In this document: positions 18,075-29,426 of the stretch, in pieces
Layout: each line of letters opens with the position of its first letter
How positions within the stretch are numbered: the stretch's first letter is position 1
Origin: Ferrovum sp.
Lineage (GTDB): Bacteria; Pseudomonadota; Gammaproteobacteria; Burkholderiales; Ferrovaceae
Reading direction: 5' to 3'
Assembly (NCBI GenBank): GCA_010435995.1
Contig: JAAGNR010000037.1
Coordinates: forward strand, 1 to 32,734
Length of the DNA stretch: 32,734 nucleotides
Notes under the pieces: generated by a model
The model's input: the letters and a program-made list of their open reading frames with translations, nothing else
Told to the model about the DNA's origin: nothing
Databases searched by the model: none
Translations under genes and position numbers: made by a program

Positions 18075-18643
18075 GATTGCAATCCTCGATCGCCCAACTT
18101 GTTTGCCAATGCGCGAACAGCTCTCGAGCAGTGTGTTTTCACACTGCCCTCCGAGCACCCCATGATCTGGGCTGTTTCTGCGACATCCATCTCTTCCCAA
18201 TAACGCAGTAGAAAGGCTTCTCGTTGACGGGAGGGGAGAGATTGCAAAGCCACTTCGATCTGTTCTAGAGTTTGCTTTTGATTTAATTGCATATCTGGTA
18301 AAGGCGAGGTGACCTTTCCCTCCCCGAGATCCTCCGCCGTGTCGAGAATGTCAAAATCATCCTCTTCCGATCCCTGGCGGCCAAATGACCCAGCCAAAGG
18401 GGTCCATGTCGCCCGAATTCGACTACGACGATAATAGTCCCGAATAGTATTCTGCAAAATACGTTGAAATAACGGAGGAAGTTCGCCCTCAGGACGATCT
18501 CCGTAGCTCTCGGTCAATTTGAGCATAGCGTCCTGAACAATATCCAATGCCGCAGCTTCGTCCTGGACGGAATATACCGCATGTTTATACGCGCGGCGCT
18601 CGACCGAGGCGAGAAAACTCGAGATTTCTTCAATAGATGCCAG
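18071..18643 (-). CDS. ECF-type RNA polymerase sigma factor (CTG start)
   Basis: A 190-residue sigma-70 family factor. Region 2 (residues about 12-75) includes AALDIVQDAMLKL and LFQRILQNTIRDYYRRSR. Region 4 (about 130-185) is LPSRQREAFLLRYWEEMDVAETAQIMGCSEGSVKTHCSRAVRAL with a clear helix-turn-helix. An acidic linker (GSEEDDFDILDTAED) joins them. The first standard start codon in frame is a TTG at 18547, which would remove the first 32 residues of region 2. The frame stays open upstream to a CTG at 18643 with AGGAGG 5 bases before it, and the added segment (MASIEEISSFLASVERRAY, then KHAVYSVQDEAA) completes region 2, so CTG initiation is preferred. It leads an operon with DUF3619, DUF3106 and an RDD protein. 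Target promoters are unknown. Confidence 0.88.
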   Translation of the reverse strand: MASIEEISSFLASVERRAYKHAVYSVQDEAAALDIVQDAMLKLTESYGDRPEGELPPLFQRILQNTIRDYYRRSRIRATWTPLAGSFGRQGSEEDDFDILDTAEDLGEGKVTSPLPDMQLNQKQTLEQIEVALQSLPSRQREAFLLRYWEEMDVAETAQIMGCSEGSVKTHCSRAVRALANKLGDRGLQS

Positions 18644-18648
18644 CGCAG

Positions 18649-18654
18649 CCTCCT
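18649..18654 (-). promoter_or_regulatory. Strong ribosome-binding site before a CTG start
   Basis: AGGAGG on the minus strand stands 5 bases before the CTG at 18643. There is no ATG, GTG or TTG between the in-frame stop (18677-18679) and this point, so the site decides the start. Confidence 0.7.
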
Positions 18655-18720
18655 GACCACAAGTGCCAAGATGATATCAAAGATGCGTGAGCAGGTGTGA
18701 GAAGGATCGAGTCCAAGTAA

Positions 18721-18740
18721 GTGCGCCCTGCCGGGCGCAC
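18721..18740. repeat. 8-bp perfect hairpin beside the sRNA terminator
   Basis: GTGCGCCC / GGGCGCAC with a 4-nt loop lies between the putative sRNA terminator and the sigma operon. On the minus strand it comes directly after the T run and could be a back-up terminator or part of the sigma gene leader; its own downstream T content is low. Confidence 0.5.
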
Positions 18741-18773
18741 CAAAAAAAACCCGCAGAGCGTTGTCTGCGGGTT
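18741..18773 (-). terminator. Rho-independent terminator of the putative sRNA
   Basis: AACCCGCAGA / TCTGCGGGTT form a 10-bp perfect stem with a 6-nt loop, followed on the minus strand by eight T residues. The + strand lacks a T run, so the terminator is oriented for minus-strand transcription. Confidence 0.85.
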
Positions 18774-18873
18774 GAAGCCTTTATCGAAAGGGAACCTTTG
18801 CAATAAAGGAGGAGGAGACGGTATTCCGAGCCACTAGGGCCCTCACTGCTTCGGCGCTATTGCTGCAGCGCAC
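18741..18873 (-). ncRNA. Putative trans-acting small RNA with anti-Shine-Dalgarno stretch
   Basis: A transcription unit of about 130 nt with no protein frame, bounded by a consensus promoter (18881-18909) and a strong terminator (18748-18773 plus T8). From 5' to 3' the RNA can fold into a hairpin GCGCU/AGCGC (18871-18854), an imperfect hairpin CCGA..UCGG (18854-18826), an unpaired pyrimidine run UCUCCUCCUCC (18818-18808), two small hairpins CCUUU/AAAGG (18809-18795 and 18791-18778), and the terminator. The pyrimidine run resembles the 3' end of 16S rRNA and could pair with purine-rich ribosome sites. The long U tail is typical of Hfq-bound sRNAs. I do not recognise a known family: it is not 6S RNA, SRP RNA or tmRNA. 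It lies between the sigma operon and phaR. Confidence 0.6.
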
Positions 18874-18880
18874 AATTGAC

Positions 18881-18909
18881 ACTATAAACAATCATAAACC
18901 TTATGTCAA
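18881..18909 (-). promoter_or_regulatory. Near-consensus sigma-70 promoter of the putative sRNA
   Basis: On the minus strand TTGACA (18909-18904), a 17-base spacer and TATAGT (18886-18881) match 11 of 12 consensus positions. Predicted start of transcription is near 18873. No minus-strand coding frame follows. Confidence 0.75.
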
Positions 18910-18918
18910 CCATTATTT

Positions 18919-19053
18919 GTGCATCGCACCATTATGATTCCGATTCTAAACATGACGATTATTACTTTGTTTTATTAACATTTTATTAAAATCCCCCATA
19001 AGATATAAAATTCGTGGAATAATCCTTCTATTGTGATGCACCATACGAAGGAA
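18919..19053 (+). promoter_or_regulatory. phaR control region with TGC-N3-GCA motif
   Basis: A GTGC-ATC-GCAC palindrome (18919-18929) lies just upstream of the sRNA -35 box, and a related GTG-ATG-CAC (19033-19041), also followed by CAT, lies just before the phaR ribosome site (AAGGAA, 19048-19053). PhaR proteins of some bacteria bind TGC-N3-GCA-like sites and repress their own gene, so these are candidate operators. The stretch between is AT-rich; TATAAA at 19004-19009 is the best -10 for phaR, with no good -35. Confidence 0.35.
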
Positions 19054-19061
19054 TAGATTCG

Positions 19062-19631
19062 ATGGAAGCTGTAAGAATCATCAAGAAATACCCCAACCGG
19101 CGTTTGTACGACACTCAGTCAAGCACCTACATCACGCTTTGCGAAGTGAGACAACTGGTGCTCGACCAAGTTCCCTTCCGGGTAGTAGACGCCAAAACAC
19201 ATCAGGATTTGACCCGCTGCATTCTGATGCAGGTCATCCTCGAACAGGAGATGGGCGAAACTCCTCTATTCAGTTGCGAAATGCTGACTCAGATGATTCG
19301 CTCCTATGGAGATACGATGCGGGGGTTTATGGGCAATTATCTGGAACAGGGATTGCGTTATGCCATAGACTTGCAACAGCAACTTCGCCCAGCCAGTACC
19401 GATCCCACCACCCTGACCCACTCGCCCAACACCCAGCTGCCGCATTTTCCTCCACCCCCCCATACTTCATTCCAGAATCTGATGGGACATTATCTGGCAC
19501 AGAGCACCCAACTGCTGATGATCCTGCAACAGCAGGTCTCAGAACAAGCGCCGGGAAGCCCCTTCCCTGGCCCGATCTCTTCAGACTCGCTGCTTCCTCC
19601 TCGGCATGACGCGGAACCGCCCTTGACGTAA
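19062..19631 (+). CDS. phaR: Polyhydroxyalkanoate synthesis regulator PhaR
   Basis: A 189-residue regulator. The N-terminal PHB/PHA accumulation DNA-binding domain (residues about 4-64) begins RIIKKYPNRRLYDTQSSTYITL, the family hallmark, and is followed by a PHB_acc domain (about 65-110; EMGETPLFSCEMLTQMIRSYG). A Pro-rich linker leads to a second amphipathic helix (QNLMGHYLAQSTQLLMILQQQ). In relatives PhaR senses PHA granules and represses phasin genes and itself. AAGGAA stands 8 bases before the ATG. No phaC, phaA/B or phasin gene is in the window, so PHA synthesis is expected elsewhere in the genome. It ends 10 bases from the convergent ZIP gene. Confidence 0.93.
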   Translation: MEAVRIIKKYPNRRLYDTQSSTYITLCEVRQLVLDQVPFRVVDAKTHQDLTRCILMQVILEQEMGETPLFSCEMLTQMIRSYGDTMRGFMGNYLEQGLRYAIDLQQQLRPASTDPTTLTHSPNTQLPHFPPPPHTSFQNLMGHYLAQSTQLLMILQQQVSEQAPGSPFPGPISSDSLLPPRHDAEPPLT

Positions 19632-19641
19632 AATCAATCGA

Positions 19642-20421
19642 TCAACCCATGATCAGGGCATGGGCCCAGTGAATCGAGGCCACCCCCAGAGCAATCAACC
19701 CCACCTGCCACGCAGAGGCGCGCAAGTCTACCCGTCGATGCAATCCAGGAATGAGATCCGCCACCGCCACATAAATCATACTGGCAGAAGCCAAGGCCAA
19801 CAGATAGGGAACGCCCTTTTGCAGGGATTGCAACGCCAGACTGGCAGTGACCGCCCCCACCAGAGTCGCCAGACTGGAAAATAGATTGAAGGCCAAGGCA
19901 CGCCGCCGTGACAGCCCCGAATGAAGCAACACCAGAGCATCCCCAGCTTCTTGGGGCAATTCATGAGCAATGATGGCTAGGGCCGTCACCATACCCAAAT
20001 GGGTATCGCTGACAAAAGCCGCAGCAATGATGATCCCGTCCACAAAATTGTGTACCGAATCACCCACCACCACCATGGCACCTGTACGTCCCTGAGGCTC
20101 ATGGGCGTGAGCATGGGCATGGGCCTCCAAGCCCGCCAGATCGTGAACATGGACATGGCGCCAGAGCACCAGCTTTTCCAGCAGAAAAAAAACCAGAATT
20201 CCCACCAGCACCGTTGCTGACACCGCCTCCGGGCTAGCGTCATGATGAAAAGCGTGGGGTAGGATTTCCAGAAAAGCCGCCCCCAGCAACGCACCAATCG
20301 CATAGCTGACGAGCAACGGCACCCAAGTGGGACGGGCGGTGTAAATCACCAGCGCAGCACAGATCATGGACAGAACACCTGCCGCCGCACCTGCCAGGAT
20401 GGAATACAACAAAGGAGTCAT
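19642..20421 (-). CDS. ZIP family divalent metal transporter
   Basis: A 259-residue inner-membrane protein with about eight hydrophobic helices. The metal pathway of ZIP proteins is visible in helix 4 (VHNFVDG, 124-129) and helix 5 (HELPQEAGD, 153-161). A His-rich loop (HVHVHDLAGLEAHAHAHAHE, residues about 89-108) probably binds zinc or another divalent metal. It should take up zinc, or possibly iron or manganese; the metal cannot be fixed. The open frame extends to 20607, but the part before MTPLLYSILAG at 20421 runs through pgeF and lacks family likeness, so 20421 is chosen. A weak ribosome site is present. Confidence 0.9.
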   Translation of the reverse strand: MTPLLYSILAGAAAGVLSMICAALVIYTARPTWVPLLVSYAIGALLGAAFLEILPHAFHHDASPEAVSATVLVGILVFFLLEKLVLWRHVHVHDLAGLEAHAHAHAHEPQGRTGAMVVVGDSVHNFVDGIIIAAAFVSDTHLGMVTALAIIAHELPQEAGDALVLLHSGLSRRRALAFNLFSSLATLVGAVTASLALQSLQKGVPYLLALASASMIYVAVADLIPGLHRRVDLRASAWQVGLIALGVASIHWAHALIMG

Positions 20422-20452
20422 TGCAACCCAAGTAACGAAAAACCAGGAGCGA

Positions 20453-21217
20453 TTATACCCTTCCCCCCCCCAGTTCCCCAAATGACTGACTGTCTTGGGT
20501 GTCAGACCGCATCCAGATAAAATGCCCCATCCGCCCCGCAGCCGTTTTCTCGCGTCGAAACGAATAGAATCTCTGATCTTCGCGCAGCGTGCAGAAACCT
20601 CCTCCATACACCGCCGTCACGCCAGCCCGCTGCAAACGCAATCGAGCCAAATGATAGAGATCAGCCCACCACTTGCCCCCACCCCCCTCCCGGAACGCAT
20701 GCTCGGCCGCCGCTTGAGCCTGGACAAAGCGCTCACGGACCTCAGCACCCACTTCAAAAGAATCCGGCCCAATGGCTGGGCCCAGCCAGGCCAGGATGCC
20801 GTTGCGTTCTACCTCCATAGCTTCCAGAGCAGCTTCCAGCACGCCGTCCACCAATCCCCGCCACCCCGCATGGGCTGCAGCCACCACAGGCTCTCGGGTA
20901 TGACAGAACAATACCGGCAAACAGTCCGCCGTCAATACTCCGCAGCCCACTCCATCGCGTCGTGTGACAACAGCATCGGCACATGCCACAAGAGTATCGT
21001 CATCGGTCCTGACCCTAACCCCATGATCCTGATTCAACCACTGAGGCCGCATTCCCAACACCTGCCCCAGATGCTGCCGATTGAATTCCACCTGATCTCG
21101 TGACGTACTCCCCTGAAAACCCAGATCGAAATCGCGCTCAGTACTCCATGTACGAACCCAGGAAGGAGCGGGCCACTGGGCATGAAAACCGGGAATTACT
21201 TCAGATAAAGGATGCAT
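20453..21217 (-). CDS. pgeF: Laccase-domain purine nucleoside phosphorylase-like protein (YfiH/PgeF)
   Basis: A 254-residue cytosolic protein of the multicopper polyphenol oxidase-like (YfiH, LACC1) family. The active-site residues are in place: H65 in LNQDHG, C99 in TADCLPVL and H116 in AAHAGWRGL, with the C-terminal CTLREDQRFYSFRRE. The family shows purine nucleoside phosphorylase and adenosine deaminase activity; in E. coli the protein also helps peptidoglycan editing. It overlaps rluD by 17 bases, the usual pairing in Proteobacteria. Confidence 0.93.
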   Translation of the reverse strand: MHPLSEVIPGFHAQWPAPSWVRTWSTERDFDLGFQGSTSRDQVEFNRQHLGQVLGMRPQWLNQDHGVRVRTDDDTLVACADAVVTRRDGVGCGVLTADCLPVLFCHTREPVVAAAHAGWRGLVDGVLEAALEAMEVERNGILAWLGPAIGPDSFEVGAEVRERFVQAQAAAEHAFREGGGGKWWADLYHLARLRLQRAGVTAVYGGGFCTLREDQRFYSFRREKTAAGRMGHFIWMRSDTQDSQSFGELGGGRV

Positions 21218-22187
21218 GAGCCAGCACCTTCATTAACTGAACCATGTCATCCGCCATGGGAATATCCCAGGCGCAGGGCTGATGAGTGACCGGATGCATG
21301 AAACCGAGATGGAAAGCATGCAAGGCTTGCCGTCCAAAATTCTTTAAGGCCCGCAAAGAATCCTCATCCAGTACGGCCTCACGCCCTCCATATACGGGAT
21401 CAGCGGCCAAGGGGAAACCCAAATGTTGAAGATGCACCCGAATCTGATGGGTGCGTCCCGTTTCCAGACGACACTCCACCAACGTGTGGCAAGGCAAGTT
21501 CTGCACCACGTCATAGTGGGTCACTGCGTGCCGTCCTGATGACACCACTGCCATCCGGGTTCGCTGGGTGGGATGACGGCCAATAGGCGCCTCCACCACA
21601 CCGCCTGCCAGCATCCTCCCCTGAACCAGGGCCCAATAGTGACGATGCACAGTTCTGGCCTGTAATTGCCGCACTAAGTCCCCATGGGCCGCCAAAGTTC
21701 GGGCCACCACCATCAAACCACTGGTCTCTTTATCGAGACGATGCACCAACCCGCTGCGGGGAACCCCTTGCAATAGCGGATCATGAAACAACAAGGCATT
21801 TTGCAATGTTCCCTCGCGATTTCCATGCCCCGGATGAACCACCAAGCCCGCAGGTTTATTCACGACCCGGAAGGACGGATCCAGCGTCACCGTATCCAGG
21901 GGCAAATTCTGGGGAAGCACTTCCTCGGAAAAAGGCTCAGGTTCGTTTTCCAACCAGAGGGATTCGCCCCCCCAGACTTTACTTTTGGAGCGCGCCTCAG
22001 CGCCATCTAACCTGACTTTTCCTGCTTCGATCAAAGCTTGCCAGCGGGCTCGGGATAACTCAGGAAATAGCCGAACCAATGCCTGATCGAGCCGCAACCC
22101 AGCACACGCGTCTGGCAGACTCAATTCCAGCGGCCCGATCTCCTCAGGACTGTTATAATGAAAAGATTGCATGACGGAACGATCCAT
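21201..22187 (-). CDS. rluD: Ribosomal large subunit pseudouridine synthase D
   Basis: A 328-residue enzyme that makes pseudouridines in helix 69 of 23S rRNA. It has an N-terminal S4 RNA-binding domain (LRLDQALVRLFPELSRARWQ onward) and an RluA-type catalytic domain with VHRLDKETSGLMVVA, where the catalytic Asp is D152. RLETGRTHQIRVHLQHLG is also present. The open frame reaches 22316 inside bamD; the ATG at 22187 (AAGG 5 bases upstream) or the one at 22172 are realistic starts. Either way its 5' end meets or overlaps the start of divergent bamD, so the rluD promoter must lie inside bamD. pgeF follows with overlap. Confidence 0.93.
   Translation of the reverse strand: MDRSVMQSFHYNSPEEIGPLELSLPDACAGLRLDQALVRLFPELSRARWQALIEAGKVRLDGAEARSKSKVWGGESLWLENEPEPFSEEVLPQNLPLDTVTLDPSFRVVNKPAGLVVHPGHGNREGTLQNALLFHDPLLQGVPRSGLVHRLDKETSGLMVVARTLAAHGDLVRQLQARTVHRHYWALVQGRMLAGGVVEAPIGRHPTQRTRMAVVSSGRHAVTHYDVVQNLPCHTLVECRLETGRTHQIRVHLQHLGFPLAADPVYGGREAVLDEDSLRALKNFGRQALHAFHLGFMHPVTHQPCAWDIPMADDMVQLMKVLAHASFI
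22151..22159 (+). promoter_or_regulatory. Extended -10 promoter for bamD, inside rluD
   Basis: TG-T-TATAAT is a perfect extended -10 element, with no recognisable -35. Transcription would begin near 22166, giving a leader of about 20 nt before the bamD ATG at 22186. The element lies in the N-terminal coding part of rluD on the other strand. Confidence 0.55.
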
Positions 22188-23007
22188 GAAAGCCTTGAGT
22201 GTACCCCGAAAATTCCTTCTTCTCGCCGTTATTGCCTTGGTGGGCTGTAGCGATCTGGAAAAGGCAGATGATCCTACCAAAAACTGGTCGGCCGCCAAAC
22301 TCCACAGTGAAGCCAAAAAAGAGCTTCAGGATGGCAACTACGAACAAGCGGCCAAACTCTACGAATCCCTCCAGTCGCGCTATCCCTACGGGACTTACTC
22401 GACCCAGTCCGAACTGGAACAGATCTATGTGTATTACAAGCAACATGAATCTGCTTCCGCCGTCAGCGAAGCCGACCGTTTCATCAAAGCTCACCCAAAC
22501 CACCCCGCCGTAGACTACGCTTACTACATGAAGGGGTTGGCCAATTTCAGTGATGATTTGGGACTTTTCGGGATTTATACCGATAATGATCTGGTGCAGC
22601 GCGACATGAAACCCACCAAGGATTCCTTCGACGCCTTCCGCGACCTTATCACCCGGTTTCCCAACAGCCGCTATACGCCTGACGCCATCGTGCGCATGAA
22701 ATATCTGGTCAACGCTCTGGCACGCAATCATGTGGCCGTGGCACGCTATTATTTCAGACGCCAAGCCTACCTGGCTGCCGCCAACCGCGCCCAACAAGTG
22801 CTGCGTGAATTTCCTCGCTCGTCCGCCCAGGAAGATGCCCTCGACATCATGGCCCGCAGTTACAATGCCATGGGGTTAAAAGACTTATCCCAAGATACGG
22901 TACGCGTACTGAAGCAGGACTTTCCCAACAGTCGCTACCTGTCAAACCAGGGAACCCTGGTGAAATCCCCAGCCTGGTGGCGCTTCTGGCAAACCAAAAC
23001 ACCTTAA
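22186..23007 (+). CDS. bamD: Outer membrane protein assembly factor BamD
   Basis: A 273-residue outer-membrane lipoprotein, part of the BAM complex that inserts beta-barrel proteins. The signal peptide MKALSVPRKFLLLAVIALVGC ends in lipobox LVG-C. Five TPR-like units follow (AAKLHSEAKKELQDGNYEQA, then RYPYGTYSTQSELEQIYVYYK and others). An in-frame ATG at 22171 would add five residues and give a worse signal peptide. It is head to head with rluD and overlaps the convergent ftsB stop by four bases (TTAA). Slightly longer at the C-terminus than E. coli BamD. Confidence 0.95.
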   Translation: MKALSVPRKFLLLAVIALVGCSDLEKADDPTKNWSAAKLHSEAKKELQDGNYEQAAKLYESLQSRYPYGTYSTQSELEQIYVYYKQHESASAVSEADRFIKAHPNHPAVDYAYYMKGLANFSDDLGLFGIYTDNDLVQRDMKPTKDSFDAFRDLITRFPNSRYTPDAIVRMKYLVNALARNHVAVARYYFRRQAYLAAANRAQQVLREFPRSSAQEDALDIMARSYNAMGLKDLSQDTVRVLKQDFPNSRYLSNQGTLVKSPAWWRFWQTKTP

Positions 23008-23294
23008 TGCCCGCTGCCTGACCAGTACTGATAGTAGACTTCTCCCTCCCGCACCATCCCCAACTCACTGCGGGCCCGCTCTTCCATGGCATCTGATCCG
23101 GATTTGAGATCGGCGACTTCAGCACGCAATCCCTGATTGCGTTTTTCCAGCGCCAGATTCACCGCCTGTTGCAGAGCCAGTTGATGCGCAAGATTCTGTT
23201 TGCGCATCCACCCCCCTTTCCCCATGATATTTCCATACCCCAACGACAGCACCAATCCGATCAACAACAAGCGGAAAATGCGTGCCGAGGTCAT
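23004..23294 (-). CDS. ftsB: Cell division protein FtsB
   Basis: A 96-residue bitopic membrane protein of the septum (FtsQ-FtsB-FtsL complex). A short cytosolic start (MTSARIF) precedes one membrane helix (RLLLIGLVLSLGYGNIMG), then a periplasmic coiled coil (about 30-65: QNLAHQLALQQAVNLALEKR onward) and the conserved DAMEERARSELGMVREGEVYYQ segment. It lies 12 bases after eno, and its AAGGTG ribosome site overlaps the eno stop, so the two are co-translated. This eno-ftsB linkage is standard in Proteobacteria. Confidence 0.93.
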   Translation of the reverse strand: MTSARIFRLLLIGLVLSLGYGNIMGKGGWMRKQNLAHQLALQQAVNLALEKRNQGLRAEVADLKSGSDAMEERARSELGMVREGEVYYQYWSGSGH

Positions 23295-23306
23295 GGGGTT
23301 TTCACC

Positions 23307-24608
<1,302 letters not shown>

Positions 24609-24643
24609 TCATACATTGATCTGTAAATCACTCGACCCAATGG

Positions 24644-27164
<2,521 letters not shown>

Positions 27165-27209
27165 TAACCCTACCCGCCACCCCACTTGTCATTCGTCCCC
27201 TCCCGATGC

Positions 27210-29273
27210 TCAGGTTTTGAAAGTGCTGGTCAGGTTATTCAGCTCACTGACCAACTCGCTCAAAGAACGTTCAGCGCTTTCAATGGTTTGTACCACCTCC
27301 GCATTTTTTTCCGCCCCTTGGGCAATTTGCTCGATGCGTTTGGCCACTTCACGTCCTTCCACGCTTTGAGACTGCACTGCGGCCACGATATCGCCCACCC
27401 CAGCCATGATCTGTTTTGAGCTCTGAGCAATTTCATCAATGGTATGACCCGCCTTTTCGGCCATTTTTTCACCATAGTGAACTTTTTCCACGGCCAGCTC
27501 AATGCGCGCCATCGCCTCCTTGGTCCCTTCGCCGATGTCAATCGACACTTTCCCAATCAGAGAACCACTCTGGGCGCTTTGTCCCGCCAGTTTACGCACC
27601 TCATCCGCCACCACTGCAAAACCCCGACCCTGTTCGCCCGCACGCGCTGCTTCAATGGCTGCATTCAGAGCCAAAAGATTGGTCTGATCGGCGATTTCCT
27701 TGATGGCATTCACCAATTCGGTGATTTGACCCGCGCGCGCGCCCAATTGGCGCACCGAATCAGACGCATGCAACACTTCACGACTGATGGCCCCCATGTT
27801 GTTCACTACCTCTAGGACAATATCTTTGGCGCCTGATAAGGAGCCGGCGGAAATTTTTTCCACCATACGCGCATTGTCTGCGGTGGAATCGATACTGGTG
27901 GACATTTCCTCCATGCTGGCCGCAGCAGATTGGGCATCCTCCGACTGCCGAACCGAGACTTCCGCCGCCACGGTGACGGCCTGATCCATGTGCCTAGTGC
28001 TGACACCGATATTACGCGTCGTGGCCCCGATGCGATCGGTGACGGCCCCCATCAATATCTTGGTGGACTGGATTTCGCACAACAGTTTGCCAGTTTCATC
28101 ACGACCCGCGATATTCACCTGACGACTGAAATTGCCATCCACGATTTCTTCCAGATGCCCGGACACTTCCTTGAGAGGTTGGGATACAAACCGCCGCGCT
28201 ACCCAGCCAAAAACAAAGTACAACAACACCTGCAGCACTAATTGGGTCAGGGCCATCAAGTAAGTGATGACATGCAGTTGATGAAAGTTGTCCGACAGGT
28301 CAATCGTCATGTCGGAAGCACCGTTGGACGACCCCACCTCCACCTGATGACAAATCAGACAATCGGTTTCATGGAACTTGTGGCTTTCAATATAGGGAGT
28401 AATGACGCGCATCATGGGACGCCCATCAAGCCACTGGACGGCCGCATAAGGAACCGACTTACCCACCTTGACCGAATCTTCGATGATTTTTTTCACCAGA
28501 GGATCATCGAGATGTTCTTCCGGCAAGCCTTCCCCATATTGACGCACCACCTGAGGGGTACGCACCAACCGCAGAGAGGACAACTGCTGACCTTCGATGA
28601 TCTTCTGAATCATGAGGCGTCGGTTGTGGGTATCGGAAATCGATCCTGTCTCCATCAGCATATTGGCGCTGTCGATCACCTGCATCGCCACACCCTGCCC
28701 CTTGCGCGTGGCTTCGTCGAGAATCATGGTGCGTAACTGCCCATACATCAATACGGTAGATGCAGTCAGCAGAACAAACAAGATGGGTTGTATCATCAAC
28801 TGCATCTTGAGCCCTATGGATAGCCTCATGAACCATTGGCGCACTGAAAACTTTACCGGAGGAGGGGTCGTAGGATATTGGCGATACAGCGCCTCAGCTG
28901 CTGCCACTTCCGCCCGAGTGGGTTTTCTCCGCAAGGACAGATAGCCCACCACTTGCCCATTGCGCACCACGGGAGATACCGTGGCACGAACCCAGTAATG
29001 ATCTCCACTCTTGGACCGGTTCTTGACTATTCCACGCCAGGGATACCCCGCCTTGATGGTTTTCCACAAGTCGGCAAAAGCCCATTGGGGCATATCTGGA
29101 TGACGCACCAGATTGTGACTGGTGCCGATCAACTCCTCCTGACGATATCCGGCAATATCGACAAACGCATCATTGACCTCAGTCACTATTCCCTTAAGGT
29201 CCGTACGAGTAATAAACACACTCGACTCGGGGTAGTCGATCTCCCGCTGTGTCACGGGACCATTATTTTTCAT
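27210..29273 (-). CDS. PAS-containing methyl-accepting chemotaxis protein with periplasmic heme-c motif
   Basis: A 687-residue receptor. Residues 1-120 form an Aer-like PAS domain ([18 protein letters not shown], then RHPDMP, typical of FAD-binding aerotaxis sensors). A membrane helix lies near 157-178, a periplasmic domain near 179-333, and a second helix near 334-356. HAMP (about 357-410) and an MCP signalling domain follow, with the hairpin tip [24 protein letters not shown] (here residues 531-553). The periplasmic domain ends in CLICH (C305, C308, H309), a c-type heme site. The receptor should pass signals to CheW/CheA and may sense redox state or gas at two points. GGGAG lies 5 bases before the ATG, and a sigma-28 promoter lies at 29307-29333. 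No clear C-terminal CheR tether is seen. Confidence 0.93.
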   Translation of the reverse strand: MKNNGPVTQREIDYPESSVFITRTDLKGIVTEVNDAFVDIAGYRQEELIGTSHNLVRHPDMPQWAFADLWKTIKAGYPWRGIVKNRSKSGDHYWVRATVSPVVRNGQVVGYLSLRRKPTRAEVAAAEALYRQYPTTPPPVKFSVRQWFMRLSIGLKMQLMIQPILFVLLTASTVLMYGQLRTMILDEATRKGQGVAMQVIDSANMLMETGSISDTHNRRLMIQKIIEGQQLSSLRLVRTPQVVRQYGEGLPEEHLDDPLVKKIIEDSVKVGKSVPYAAVQWLDGRPMMRVITPYIESHKFHETDCLICHQVEVGSSNGASDMTIDLSDNFHQLHVITYLMALTQLVLQVLLYFVFGWVARRFVSQPLKEVSGHLEEIVDGNFSRQVNIAGRDETGKLLCEIQSTKILMGAVTDRIGATTRNIGVSTRHMDQAVTVAAEVSVRQSEDAQSAAASMEEMSTSIDSTADNARMVEKISAGSLSGAKDIVLEVVNNMGAISREVLHASDSVRQLGARAGQITELVNAIKEIADQTNLLALNAAIEAARAGEQGRGFAVVADEVRKLAGQSAQSGSLIGKVSIDIGEGTKEAMARIELAVEKVHYGEKMAEKAGHTIDEIAQSSKQIMAGVGDIVAAVQSQSVEGREVAKRIEQIAQGAEKNAEVVQTIESAERSLSELVSELNNLTSTFKT

Positions 29274-29306
29274 GAAGACTCCCTCTGGACTGGGCTTGTT
29301 TTATCG

Positions 29307-29333
29307 TTATCGGTTTCCACGAAGCAAACTTTA
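29307..29333 (-). promoter_or_regulatory. Sigma-28 (FliA) flagellar/chemotaxis promoter
   Basis: On the minus strand TAAAGTTT (29333-29326), an 11-base spacer and ACCGATAA (29314-29307) match the E. coli FliA consensus TAAAGTTT-N11-GCCGATAA at 15 of 16 positions. It points at the chemoreceptor gene, 33 bases before its ATG. Confidence 0.85.
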
Positions 29334-29426
29334 ACGGCCGCTGCGCTTGACAATGGTCAATGGCTGCGGGCAATCCTACCATGGGGGATGCCCTGGGACA
29401 AATCACCTTCGTACCTCTTATCATCT

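Noticed and set aside
18075-18200. N-terminal extension of the DUF3619 frame
   Set aside because: It lies inside the sigma gene region 4, while the ATG at 18074 has a good ribosome site and the usual ATGA overlap.
18741-18873. Reading the putative sRNA as 6S RNA, SRP RNA or tmRNA
   Set aside because: There is no long closing helix with a central bubble (6S), no SRP Alu/apical tetraloop consensus and no tRNA-like end or tag frame (tmRNA).
20422-20607. N-terminal extension of the ZIP transporter frame
   Set aside because: It overlaps the pgeF 3' end, is rich in charged residues unlike ZIP N-termini, and the family-like start is at 20421.
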